A stretch of DNA of 32,388 nt from Thermoanaerobacter sp. A7A (GCF_000445185.1 NZ_AVAF01000092.1:1-32388); one strand, 5' to 3'. Shown: positions 7,065 through 14,044, counted from the stretch's first letter. Notes: generated from the letters alone by a model not told the origin. Translations and numbers: made by a program.

Positions 7065-7378
7065 AGTTCTATAGCTTCCTCAACAGTGTCTACATCTTTC
7101 GCTACTATAGGAGTTTTATTCCATTCTTCTTTTATTCTCCTTTGGCTCTCTTTACCCATTGCCTTGCCAATAAAAACTTGACAGTCCTTTAAAACTTCCA
7201 TTATCTCATCTGTCTCAGCATGTTTATGTTTATCTCCCCCATAGGGATTTTCCCTTCCTTCAACTTTTTTGTAGCTATTATTTTCATCTACTTCAAAGAT
7301 TATAAAATACTTGCTCATGCCAAAATGCTTATCTGATAAATGTATCTTGTCGTTAGAGCCTATTGCTACTTTTATCAC
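7043..7378 (-). CDS. NifX/NifB-type small protein (dinitrogenase iron-molybdenum cofactor family)
   Basis: This 111-residue protein has the RNase H-like fold pattern of PF02579: a MIKVAIG opening strand, a KHFGMSKYFIIFEVD segment and a VFIGKAMGKES turn. Relatives carry iron-molybdenum cofactor precursors (NifX, the NifB C-terminus) or other Fe-S or Mo-Cu clusters (orange protein, IssA). It has no cysteine and lacks the His-rich tail seen on its two paralogues in this operon. The GTG start has AGGAGG 7 bases upstream. It is the last gene of the six-gene operon, 19 bases after the metallo-hydrolase, and its 3' end overlaps the hydE remnant. Confidence 0.82.
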   Translation of the reverse strand: MIKVAIGSNDKIHLSDKHFGMSKYFIIFEVDENNSYKKVEGRENPYGGDKHKHAETDEIMEVLKDCQVFIGKAMGKESQRRIKEEWNKTPIVAKDVDTVEEAIELYSKKFL

Positions 7379-7397
7379 AAAAAGTCCTCCTCATCTG

Positions 7398-8216
7398 TTA
7401 AACAATAATTGATGAACTGGTAGTCAAATAAGATAGTTTGTCTTTTAAAACAGATTTTAGGATTCCATATTCGTCTATTCCCGTACAATGACCTGTATAT
7501 ATTTTCTTTATTCCATAACTATCTATTTTTTTGGCTATTTCTATGATTTCTTCTTCTGGCATACCTCTTAAATGAAAACCTCCAATTAATGACTTGAGAG
7601 AACTTCCTTCAAAACGCCTTTTTGCCGTTCTCAAAATATTTAATATACCTGCATGGGAACATCCTGTAATTACATTAATTCCATCTTCCTCTTTTACTAC
7701 TACAAAAACCTCGTCTAAAAATTTATCTTCTATTTTTTCTCCTTTTTCTTCAATTAAAAAATTCTTAGTAGTGAATTCATTGTCATAAACTATGTCAATG
7801 TTTGTGATCACAAAAAAACCTTTTTCTACTTCTGTATCTTCATCTATTAGCACAAAATTATTTTTGTATTTATTATAAATTGCTAAATTAAAACCTATCT
7901 CATCTATATTTCCATTTTTCCTCAATGCATATTTTTTATCTAAAATCCGCTTATGAGCATATATTTTTACATTGGGATTCTTTTCAAGTAACCCTTTTAG
8001 TCCTCCGATGTGGTCATAATGCCCATGGGTAAGGATCACTTTTTCTATTCTTCCCACCTCTATACCCATTAAACCGCAATTTTTTATAAAGTTTTCACTC
8101 TGGCCGGTATCCAGCAAAACTTCTTTATCATCTTTTTTTACTAAAATTGATAATCCATGTTCTGCTACAAAATTTTTATTAAAAACCACATTTTCTATAA
8201 GCACTTGTATTTCCAA
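7398..8216 (-). CDS. metallo-beta-lactamase-fold hydrolase (COG1237 type)
   Basis: The 272-residue protein has the dinuclear metal motif THGHYDHIGG (H64, H66, D68, H69), an earlier LLDTGQ strand, the later GCSHAGILNIL histidine near residue 190 and YTGHCTG near residue 245. This is the group annotated as 7,8-dihydropterin-6-methyl-4-(beta-D-ribofuranosyl)aminobenzene 5'-phosphate synthase-like, whose members outside methanogens have no settled function. The start is TTG at 8216, with a GGAG ribosome site 7 bases before it. It lies between two NifX-type genes, with gaps of 19 bases on each side. That suggests a role in the same metal or cofactor process rather than pterin synthesis. Confidence 0.85.
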   Translation of the reverse strand: MEIQVLIENVVFNKNFVAEHGLSILVKKDDKEVLLDTGQSENFIKNCGLMGIEVGRIEKVILTHGHYDHIGGLKGLLEKNPNVKIYAHKRILDKKYALRKNGNIDEIGFNLAIYNKYKNNFVLIDEDTEVEKGFFVITNIDIVYDNEFTTKNFLIEEKGEKIEDKFLDEVFVVVKEEDGINVITGCSHAGILNILRTAKRRFEGSSLKSLIGGFHLRGMPEEEIIEIAKKIDSYGIKKIYTGHCTGIDEYGILKSVLKDKLSYLTTSSSIIV

Positions 8217-8235
8217 TTATTCTCTCCTCTCTTCT

Positions 8236-8580
8236 TTAATGGTGATGTTCGTGTTTTTCACAAGGGCTGTTAGAAGATATCAAAGTACCATTGATGTACT
8301 TTTCTGCCACTTCTGTAGCATTTCCTTCAGCGCCAGTTATTACATCTATTCCATAACTATTAAAAAGCTCAATAGCACTGGTCCCCATTCCTCCAGAAAT
8401 TATACAATCAACTCCTTTGTCTTTTAAAAACTCTGGGAGAAATCCTGGCCTATGACCGGGATTAGGTAAAAAAGTAGAGTCCTTTATTTTACCATTCTCC
8501 ACATCAAAAATCCAAAAACCTTCACAATGTCCAAAATGCATTGAAACTTCTTCGCCTTCTGAAGCAACAGCAATTTTCAT
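8236..8580 (-). CDS. NifX-type small protein with His-rich C-terminus
   Basis: The 114 residues follow the PF02579 pattern: MKIAVASEGEEVSMHFGHCEGFWIFDVE at the start, then PGFLPEFL, CIISGGMGTSAIELF and GIDVITGAEG. The HFGHC segment and the tail CEKHEHHH offer cysteine and histidine ligands for metal. The start ATG overlaps the stop of the upstream MinD-type ATPase (ATGA), so expression is coupled. In orange-protein and NifX relatives this fold carries a metal-sulfur cluster for delivery. By analogy it may be a cluster carrier served by the two ATPases. No cluster type can be assigned from the sequence. Confidence 0.87.
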   Translation of the reverse strand: MKIAVASEGEEVSMHFGHCEGFWIFDVENGKIKDSTFLPNPGHRPGFLPEFLKDKGVDCIISGGMGTSAIELFNSYGIDVITGAEGNATEVAEKYINGTLISSNSPCEKHEHHH

Positions 8581-9452
8581 TTACTTTCCACCCCTTCATC
8601 TAAAATTTCTTTAATCCTAAGCCACATTTTATAAATTTGCTGGTAAGCAGTGCTGTCAGGATTACTACTTAAGCTTTGTAAATTTTTTAAAGCTTTTACA
8701 ACCGTTTCATCAAAATCTATTTTCCCAACAACCACAATGTTGTTTTCCTCACAATATTTTTCTATTTGTTGTGATACTTCTTTATTTAAATCCCATTTAT
8801 TGACACACACCACGGAAGGAACTTTAAAGCTTTCTATCGCTGACAATACTCTCTTCATGTCAGCAAAACCAGAAAGTGTAGGTTCTGCAACAATTAATAC
8901 CAAATCAACACCCGTAGCAGAAGCAAGGACAGGACATCCTATTCCTGGAGTGCCATCAATTATCAAATACTCATCGTTATCGTCACTTACTTCCTTCGCC
9001 TTCTTTCTCACCTCTGTCACCAATTTCCCTGAACCATCTGCTCCAGGAAAAAGCTCTGCATATACTACTTTTTCTCCCGACTTTGTCTTGGCATATACTA
9101 CATGGCCTGTTTTTTCCTCTACCAATTTAATCGCTTCAACAGGGCATTTATACATGCAAAGGCCACAACCTTCACAATAATAAGGATTTACTTCAAAATT
9201 AGAAATCGCATTAAAGCGGCAAAGCTCTTCACACATCCCACATTCTATGCACTTGTTTTTGTCAATCACAGCCGTCTCTTTACCGTAAAAGTCTTGCTTT
9301 TCTATTATTTCTCCTTGCAAAACTATATTTAGGTTAGGAGCTTCTACGTCACAATCCGCCATAATCTTATTTTTGACAATGGTGCTCAACGTAGTGGCAA
9401 CTGTGGTCTTCCCTGTACCACCTTTCCCGCTTAAAATTGCTAACTGCTTCAT
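8577..9452 (-). CDS. MinD/Mrp-superfamily P-loop ATPase with inserted ferredoxin domain (first copy)
   Basis: The 291-residue protein begins with a deviant Walker A, GKGGTGKTT (9-17). A DCDVEAPN switch strand follows near residue 33. Inserted near residues 60-110 is a bacterial-ferredoxin domain with two CxxCxxCxxxC sets (C68, C71, C74, C78 and C93, C96, C99, C103), able to hold two [4Fe-4S] clusters. The ATPase fold resumes with IDGTPGIGCPVLAS and VCVNKWDLN. This COG1149 architecture occurs in pairs in anaerobes, including the ORP operon of Desulfovibrio. It overlaps the next gene upstream by 4 bases (ATGA). A likely job is ATP-dependent Fe-S or metal-cluster assembly or transfer to the NifX-type partners. 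Confidence 0.92.
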   Translation of the reverse strand: MKQLAILSGKGGTGKTTVATTLSTIVKNKIMADCDVEAPNLNIVLQGEIIEKQDFYGKETAVIDKNKCIECGMCEELCRFNAISNFEVNPYYCEGCGLCMYKCPVEAIKLVEEKTGHVVYAKTKSGEKVVYAELFPGADGSGKLVTEVRKKAKEVSDDNDEYLIIDGTPGIGCPVLASATGVDLVLIVAEPTLSGFADMKRVLSAIESFKVPSVVCVNKWDLNKEVSQQIEKYCEENNIVVVGKIDFDETVVKALKNLQSLSSNPDSTAYQQIYKMWLRIKEILDEGVESK

Positions 9453-10297
9453 TTTTTTATCAACTCCAATGCATCAGTCGTCAATTTCTCAAATATTCCT
9501 TTTACCTCTTCATTAACCTCAATCAACAATTTACCTTTTGAATAGGCCTCTGCAAACTCTTTTTTAAAAGGAATCTTCGCTAAAACTTTTATGCCTTCTT
9601 TTTCGCAGTATTCCTCGATAATATTGTCCCCTTCCCCAGCTTTATTAATGACAGCGGCCATAGGAATACCCATCTGTTTCACAAGCTGTACCGCTAAATC
9701 AAAGTCGTGCAGACCATAAGGGGTAGGTTCTGTAACCAGAATGCACAAATCACTTCCTTCAATAGAATGTATAACTGGGCAGGAAGTCCCTGGCGGGCTA
9801 TCCACTATTACAGGTTTATCTACATTCTCAATCAATTTATTAATCTCTTTTAAAATAGGCACTCCAGTCGCTTCTCCATAATTTAATTTTCCGTCTATAA
9901 AATCTACGCTTTGGGCTTTGCCCTTCCTTATCGTTCCAATAGGTTTGTATTTTTCTACTATGGCATCATAAGGACACATCTCAAAACAAGCTCCGCAGGA
10001 ATGGCATAAGTGGTCAAACACGAGAATTTTTTTGATTAATTTTGTCAAAGCTCCAAATCTACACGCTTTTACACACTCACCACATAATGTGCATTTGTCG
10101 GAGTTTATTTCAGGTATTATGACTTCAACCGTTTTTTCATCTTCTATTTGAGGATTTAAAAATAAATAGCCGCTAGGCTCTTCTACATCGCAATCAACAT
10201 ACAGGCTATTATTAAAAGTTTTGGCAAGGTTAACAGAAACAGTTGTTTTTCCTGTTCCACCTTTACCACTCAATACAGAAATCTTGACTCTTCTCAT
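9449..10297 (-). CDS. MinD/Mrp-superfamily P-loop ATPase with inserted ferredoxin domain (second copy)
   Basis: The 282-residue paralogue of the downstream gene has Walker A GKGGTGKTT, VDCDVEEPSG, and an inserted ferredoxin domain with C69, C72, C75, C79 and C98, C101, C104, C108. The fold continues with VDSPPGTSCPVIHS and AVINKAGEGDN. The two copies differ enough to suggest a heterodimer. I placed the start at ATG 10297 because AGGAG lies 8 bases before it. The TTG at 10303 would be too close to that ribosome site. The gene follows the first NifX-type gene by 14 bases and overlaps the second MinD-type gene by 4. Confidence 0.92.
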   Translation of the reverse strand: MRRVKISVLSGKGGTGKTTVSVNLAKTFNNSLYVDCDVEEPSGYLFLNPQIEDEKTVEVIIPEINSDKCTLCGECVKACRFGALTKLIKKILVFDHLCHSCGACFEMCPYDAIVEKYKPIGTIRKGKAQSVDFIDGKLNYGEATGVPILKEINKLIENVDKPVIVDSPPGTSCPVIHSIEGSDLCILVTEPTPYGLHDFDLAVQLVKQMGIPMAAVINKAGEGDNIIEEYCEKEGIKVLAKIPFKKEFAEAYSKGKLLIEVNEEVKGIFEKLTTDALELIKK

Positions 10298-10311
10298 CTT
10301 CAATGCTCCTT

Positions 10312-10674
10312 TTAATGATGGTGATGTCCTTGATTTGTCGCTTCTGTTATCTTTTCAAGGCTTCCATTTTTAAAAAGCTCTATGTTTGTTTTTACATCTC
10401 CTTCTATTGCTTTATATACTGGAATTTCTGCTGCTTTAAATACTTCCATAGCGTTTGGTCCTACACTGCTTGAGATGAGAACTTGTACACCTTCATCTAT
10501 AAGAGTCTGTGCCGCTTTAGTGCCCGCACCACTGCTTTGGGCTACTGCAGCGTTGTCAATAACTTTATAATCCATCGTCTCACTATCAACTATAATAAAA
10601 TATTGAGCTCGTCCAAATCTTGAATCCACCTTAGCTTCAAGAGTTTTTCCTTCTGAGGAAATAGCTATTTTCAT
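10312..10674 (-). CDS. NifX-type small protein with GHHHH tail, first gene of the operon
   Basis: The 120-residue PF02579 protein has the opening MKIAISSEGKTLEAKVDSRF, then GRAQYFIIVD, the helix GTKAAQTLIDEGV, VLISSSVGPNAMEVF and a terminal QGHHHH. There are no cysteines, so any metal would be held by histidines or by bound sulfide. It resembles the orange-protein and archaeal NifX-like group. GGAGG lies 7 bases before the ATG. It heads the 10674-7043 operon, whose promoter carries two copies of the CATATG palindrome, 40 bases apart. Confidence 0.88.
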   Translation of the reverse strand: MKIAISSEGKTLEAKVDSRFGRAQYFIIVDSETMDYKVIDNAAVAQSSGAGTKAAQTLIDEGVQVLISSSVGPNAMEVFKAAEIPVYKAIEGDVKTNIELFKNGSLEKITEATNQGHHHH

Positions 10675-10692
10675 ATTGCATCCTCCATTTCA

Positions 10693-10712
10693 TTATTGAC
10701 ATATGTTACTTA
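10693..10712. promoter_or_regulatory. downstream copy of the CATATG palindrome at the NifX/MinD operon
   Basis: TTATTGACATATGTTACTTA matches the perfect palindrome at 17 of 20 positions. It lies just past the predicted transcription start, centred 40 bases from the copy that holds the -35 box. Confidence 0.65.
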
Positions 10713-10720
10713 CATTTATT

Positions 10721-10752
10721 AATATATTATTATTTTTGTCATATGTCAATAA
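10721..10752 (-). promoter_or_regulatory. promoter of the NifX/MinD operon with an 18/20 palindrome copy over the -35
   Basis: The minus strand has TTGACA (10744-10749), a 17-base spacer and TATATT (10721-10726), the same arrangement as at the fur-type gene. The palindrome copy spans 10733-10752. Together with the copy at 10693-10712 it brackets the promoter, which suits cooperative repression. Confidence 0.75.
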
Positions 10753-10821
10753 ATTTATTAAACAAAAAGCGCACTTAATCTGTTTTACTATAACACTTTA
10801 GCCAAATTATATCAAATTAAA

Positions 10822-10853
10822 GCATAAAAATAAGCAGCCACTTGCGTGACTGC
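10822..10853 (-). terminator. intrinsic terminator after the DUF5320 gene
   Basis: The minus strand has an 8-bp stem GCAGTCAC-GCAA-GTGGCTGC with one G-T pair, followed by TTATTTTTATG. It separates the DUF5320 gene from the NifX/MinD operon promoter. Confidence 0.8.
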
Positions 10854-10868
10854 GACTTTTAAAACTAA

Positions 10869-11120
10869 TTATTCCTCTTTTTTATCGTCTTTTTTCTCTA
10901 ATTGGTCCAATCTTTCTTTTATATATTTTAATTGGTCTTCCAAATATTTTGCTTCGGCACTTAAAACATCTTTTTCATTTATATTGTAGCCAGGATATTG
11001 AGGATACCCATAACCATACCATCCTCTTGCCCAACCAGGAAGTCCTGTTAAATAGTACATATGTCTAAATCCTCTTCCTCTGCCGAACCAACCGAAACCT
11101 GTTCCATCTCCTCTTGGCAT
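10869..11120 (-). CDS. DUF5320-like small protein
   Basis: The 83 residues start with MPRGDGTGFGWFGRGRG, a Gly/Arg-rich opening typical of the DUF5320 proteins found beside NifX/MinD genes in anaerobes. A Tyr/Gly/Pro-rich middle (WYGYGYPQYPGY) follows. The C-terminus from about residue 52 is a charged helix with heptad spacing (coiled coil) ending KKDDKKEE. GAGGAGGG precedes the ATG. It has its own promoter and terminator, but the promoter carries the same palindrome as the NifX/MinD operon, so the two should be expressed together. Function is unknown; a scaffold or partner of the MinD-type ATPases is only a guess. Confidence 0.78.
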   Translation of the reverse strand: MPRGDGTGFGWFGRGRGFRHMYYLTGLPGWARGWYGYGYPQYPGYNINEKDVLSAEAKYLEDQLKYIKERLDQLEKKDDKKEE

Positions 11121-11143
11121 ATCAATCCCTCCTCTTTTATTTT

Positions 11144-11155
11144 GGTCATATGACC
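11144..11155. promoter_or_regulatory. perfect 12-bp palindrome GGTCATATGACC before the DUF5320 gene
   Basis: It shares the CATATG core and G/C flanks with the 20-bp palindrome but matches only about 13 of 20 over the full length. It lies downstream of the promoter, centred 41 bases from the copy over the -35, repeating the paired arrangement of the NifX/MinD promoter. Confidence 0.55.
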
Positions 11156-11168
11156 ATTACCTAGTTAT

Positions 11169-11200
11169 ATAATATCACTGTTATGGACTTATGTCAATAA
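11169..11200 (-). promoter_or_regulatory. promoter of the DUF5320 gene with an 18/20 palindrome copy
   Basis: The minus strand has TTGACA (11192-11197), a 17-base spacer and TATTAT (11169-11174). The palindrome copy at 11181-11200 differs from the perfect one at two positions. The rest of 11201-11448 is A+T-rich, with a possible plus-strand -10 TATAAT at 11289-11294 for the methyltransferase and a 30-codon open stretch without a start. Confidence 0.72.
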
Positions 11201-11352
11201 TATTTTACCCAAAAAAAGCTTTTTATTGTTGAATTTTTAAAACCTGATTTAATTCTTCACGTATTTTCATTATATTTCTGTTATATGATATAATGAAATC
11301 AATGGAAGGTTTACTATAAAAATTTAGACTATTTCGAAAAAAACTGAGATAA

Positions 11353-11445
11353 TCTATAATAAATTTACCAGAGGATGAACTGATAAATAAGATTGATTTA
11401 AAAAAGCATATCCAGGAAGAAAATAATAAAAAGAAGGGGGCTTAA
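11353..11445 (+). other. 30-codon open stretch without start codon, possible gene remnant
   Basis: Between in-frame stops, the plus strand encodes a charged peptide beginning SIINLPEDELINKIDLKK and ending ENNKKKGA, with its stop 4 bases before the methyltransferase ATG. It has no ATG, GTG or TTG. It looks like the C-terminus of a lost gene rather than random sequence, but I cannot name a family. Confidence 0.25.
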
Positions 11446-11448
11446 AAT

Positions 11449-12078
11449 ATGCCTAAAATATCTGCTTTTGAAAAACATTTTGACAGATATGAAGAATGGT
11501 TTGAAAAAAATGAATACGCCTATCAATCGGAATTAGATGCTGTAAAATTGCTTATGCCGAAATTTGAAAAAGGGTTGGAAGTAGGAATCGGAACTGGAAA
11601 GTTTGCAGTACCTCTAGGTATAAAAAGCGGAGTAGAACCTTCTTATCAAATGAGAAAAATTGCTTTAGAACGGGGTCTTAATGTGGTAGATGGAGTAGCA
11701 GAAAATCTTCCGTTTGAAGACAACTCTTTTGACCTTGTTTTAATGGTGACGACTGTATGTTTTGTAGACGATGTGCTAAAATCCTTCAAAGAATGTTTTA
11801 GAGTACTTAAAAATAGCGGTACAATTTTAATAGGCTTTGTAGATAGAGAGAGCACAATTGGCAAAATATATCAAACAAATAAAGAAAAAAGTCTATTTTA
11901 CAAAGAAGCAACGTTTTATTCTACAAGTGAAATAGTTGAATTGCTTTACGAAGCAGGATTTAAAAATTTCAATTTCTCACAGACCATTTTTAAAAAACTT
12001 GATGAAATAAAAGAAAAAGAACCTGTAAGATATGGCTTTGGCAAAGGCTCCTTCATAGTAATAAGCGCTAAAAAATGA
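11449..12078 (+). CDS. class I SAM-dependent methyltransferase
   Basis: The 209-residue protein has the SAM-binding motif I as GLEVGIGTGKFAVPLG (about residues 47-62) and an acidic strand end GVEPS. Motif post-I/II DGVAENLPFEDNSFDLVLMV is near residues 80-100, followed by ECFRVLKNSGTILIGFVDRES, the usual motif III. It belongs to the Methyltransf_11 group with broad substrates (quinones, small molecules, metals). GAAGGGGG lies about 8 bases before the ATG. It is the only intact plus-strand gene in this part, with no partner to suggest a substrate. Confidence 0.88.
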   Translation: MPKISAFEKHFDRYEEWFEKNEYAYQSELDAVKLLMPKFEKGLEVGIGTGKFAVPLGIKSGVEPSYQMRKIALERGLNVVDGVAENLPFEDNSFDLVLMVTTVCFVDDVLKSFKECFRVLKNSGTILIGFVDRESTIGKIYQTNKEKSLFYKEATFYSTSEIVELLYEAGFKNFNFSQTIFKKLDEIKEKEPVRYGFGKGSFIVISAKK

Positions 12079-12095
12079 TATTTGAACTACACTTT

Positions 12096-12521
12096 TTAAA
12101 ACAAAGCTTTTATTACGTTGTCTAAAAAATCCCCTTCTTTGGGTTGCGTATCCTCTTTTGATTCTATTTTTTCTATCAATGTACCTGATAAAACAATTTG
12201 CACATTTTGATTTCTATCCACAATTATTGAGATAGGTTCCAAAGCTCCACTAAGTATACCTAAAATAACCATTATCTGTGAAGGGGTTAAGACTCCCTTC
12301 TTTTTTTCATCTCCTCCTTTTCCACCTGTATTATCTTTTTCACCATTTTCCCCATTCCCTTTATCACCTTTCCCTCCATCTACATCAGGATGTTCTCCAC
12401 CTCCTTCATCTTTATCCTCCTCCTTATTTTCTTTTTGACCATTCTCTTCGCTATTTTCCCTTAATCCTAGCTTTAATAGCAAATCTTTCAATTGGGATTC
12501 TAAATTATCCGATGAAAACAT
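12096..12521 (-). CDS. unrecognised protein with a Gly/Glu/Lys/Asp-rich linker
   Basis: I do not recognise this 141-residue protein. Residues 1-20 look like an amphipathic helix (LKDLLLKLG). Residues 22-75 are a low-complexity, highly charged linker of Glu, Lys, Asp, Gly and Asn, surely disordered. Residues 78-141 form a compact hydrophobic domain (LTPSQIMVILGILSGAL, then VDRNQNVQIVLSGTLI) that could be three strands and a helix. No signal peptide is seen. The ATG at 12521 has GGGGAG 7 bases before it. It follows the 43-residue membrane protein gene by 27 bases and is probably cotranscribed with it. A spore or cell-envelope role is possible but not supported by a motif. Confidence 0.65.
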   Translation of the reverse strand: MFSSDNLESQLKDLLLKLGLRENSEENGQKENKEEDKDEGGGEHPDVDGGKGDKGNGENGEKDNTGGKGGDEKKKGVLTPSQIMVILGILSGALEPISIIVDRNQNVQIVLSGTLIEKIESKEDTQPKEGDFLDNVIKALF

Positions 12522-12548
12522 GTATTTTCTCCCCCTATAACTTTTATG

Positions 12549-12680
12549 TCATCTTATTGGCAGTGGAAAAATTATTATCGCTGGCTCTTCAGGTTTTGCA
12601 TAACCCAAACCGAAATAGAGAATCAACGAAAGTACAATTACAAGCAAATAAGCATTTAATCCTTCTTTTTCTTCTTTCAT
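12549..12680 (-). CDS. 43-residue single-span membrane protein
   Basis: A short charged N-terminus (MKEEKEG) is followed by one transmembrane helix (AYLLVIVLSLILYFGLGYA) and a Pro-rich tail KPEEPAIIIFPLPIR. I placed the start at ATG 12680 because AAGAGTG lies 6 bases upstream. The open frame continues to 12782, but that part is rich in Tyr, Asn and Lys and has no ribosome site. It is unrecognised. It lies 27 bases before the charged-linker protein, so the two may work together at the membrane. Confidence 0.55.
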   Translation of the reverse strand: MKEEKEGLNAYLLVIVLSLILYFGLGYAKPEEPAIIIFPLPIR

Positions 12681-12759
12681 AGCGATCACTCTTTTCATAT
12701 AAAATTTTATATACTCATTTTTATATATGATTTTATAGTTTGTCTTGTGCTTGTACTGA

Positions 12760-12798
12760 ATAATAAATATAGGCCTCCACATTAGTATGGAAGCCTAT
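12760..12798 (-). terminator. likely intrinsic terminator after the LacI-type gene
   Basis: The minus strand has an 11-base stem ATAGGCTTCCA / TGGAGGCCTAT with one T-G pair and an 8-base loop, then ATTTATTATT. The stem is strong but the T-run is broken. The gap 12799-12913 shows nothing else. Confidence 0.6.
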
Positions 12799-12913
12799 GC
12801 TTGTTGGCAAAGTCAGAAATTTATAAATAGGGTATATTCCATTTAAGCCAATATTTGGGCCAGCATATAAAATTATACATTTAATTGAATAAAAAAGTCA
12901 AGAGAGGTCAAAA

Positions 12914-13888
12914 TTACGTAGTCTCCCTCTCTATCAGAGTTATAGGCAAAATATTTTCTTTTTCCACCTTTTCACCATCTATTTGGCGTAATATCAGTTC
13001 AATAGCTTTTCTTGCTATTTCTTTAATTGGTTGTCTTACGGTTGTTAAAGAGGGAACTACCAAATTAGCAACATTTATATCATCATAACCTACAATTTTC
13101 AAATCTTGAGGTATTTTTTTATTTAACTCTTTAGCCACACTTATTACAGAAGCAGCGATTAAGTCACTGCTGGCAAATATACCATCAATGTCTGGATGTT
13201 CTTTAAAAAGGCCTCTTACTATTTTTTTAAATTCTTCTATTTCAAAGCTATTTAATTTTGTTTCTACAACGTAATGTTCCACACCCTCTTGTGTTGCTAC
13301 ATCTTTGAACGCTTTATAACGGTTATTAGCCGGTGTATTCAAAATCAATGGTCCGCTTATGTGAGCGATTTTTTTACATCCCTTTTGTATTAAAAGTTTT
13401 GTAGCCAAAATTCCACCTTTATAATTGTCTGAAGCTACATAAGGTACATTGGAATAATATCTATCAATTGCTACTATAGGAAGTTTCACATTTAAATATT
13501 GCTCTGCTTCTAAGGTATGACTGCCAATAATTATACCATCAACTTGATGTCTTTTCAGCATATCTATATATCCTTTTTCTTTGCTACTATCTTGCCCAGA
13601 ATTGCACAACAAAATTTTATAACCTTCTTGATAAGCATAATATTCTATATAACCGGTCAATTCTGCAAAAAAAGGATGTGATACATTGGGAATTAATAAA
13701 CCTATTAAATAGGATTTTTTTCTGTATAAGGACCTTGCTAATTCGTTAGGCTGGTAATTTAATTCTTTCATCGCCTCATAGACTTTTTTTCTCGTTACCT
13801 CGCTTATATAGCCTCTGTTATTTAAAACCCTTGATACAGTCGTAACAGTAACTCCTGCTTTTTTCGCTACGTCTTTTATAGTTGGCAT
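12914..13888 (-). CDS. LacI-family repressor of the sucrose/fructoside locus
   Basis: The 324-residue protein has an N-terminal helix-turn-helix (TIKDVAKKAGVTVTTVSRVLNN) and hinge helix, then a sugar-binding effector domain (YLIGLLIPNVSHPFF, GCKKIAHISGP, KIVGYDDINVANLVVPSLTTVRQP). The ATG at 13888 has AAGGTG 6 bases before it; the GTG at 13897 is part of that ribosome site. It is transcribed from its own -10 (TATAAT, 13928-13933) downstream of the fructokinase. The most likely targets are the TGTCAA/TTGACA operators at 19751-19810 in front of the transporter operon. The effector, perhaps sucrose, fructose or its phosphate, is unknown. Confidence 0.9.
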   Translation of the reverse strand: MPTIKDVAKKAGVTVTTVSRVLNNRGYISEVTRKKVYEAMKELNYQPNELARSLYRKKSYLIGLLIPNVSHPFFAELTGYIEYYAYQEGYKILLCNSGQDSSKEKGYIDMLKRHQVDGIIIGSHTLEAEQYLNVKLPIVAIDRYYSNVPYVASDNYKGGILATKLLIQKGCKKIAHISGPLILNTPANNRYKAFKDVATQEGVEHYVVETKLNSFEIEEFKKIVRGLFKEHPDIDGIFASSDLIAASVISVAKELNKKIPQDLKIVGYDDINVANLVVPSLTTVRQPIKEIARKAIELILRQIDGEKVEKENILPITLIERETT

Positions 13889-13927
13889 GTCTATCACCTT
13901 CTATTACTACTTTTTATCTCCTTTTCT

Positions 13928-13933
13928 ATTATA
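13928..13933 (-). promoter_or_regulatory. -10 element of the LacI-type gene
   Basis: TATAAT on the minus strand lies 40 bases before the start codon. The -35 at the right distance (TTTAAT) is weak. No copy of the TTGACA/TGTCAA operator lies here, so autoregulation is not evident. Confidence 0.5.
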
Positions 13934-14044
13934 CCTTTATCGTCATTACAATTAAAGTTTTCTTTGAGACAGTAAGTGTATTAAAATCGCTTTTCTTTCG
14001 CTTAATTTAGCCTACAAAATTTTTATATGGACTAATGGCATATT

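Noticed and set aside
12278-12682. 134-codon plus-strand frame rich in His, Leu and Tyr
   Set aside because: It is antisense to the charged-linker protein. The composition is the mirror of its Glu/Gly/Asp codons, and there is no ribosome site.
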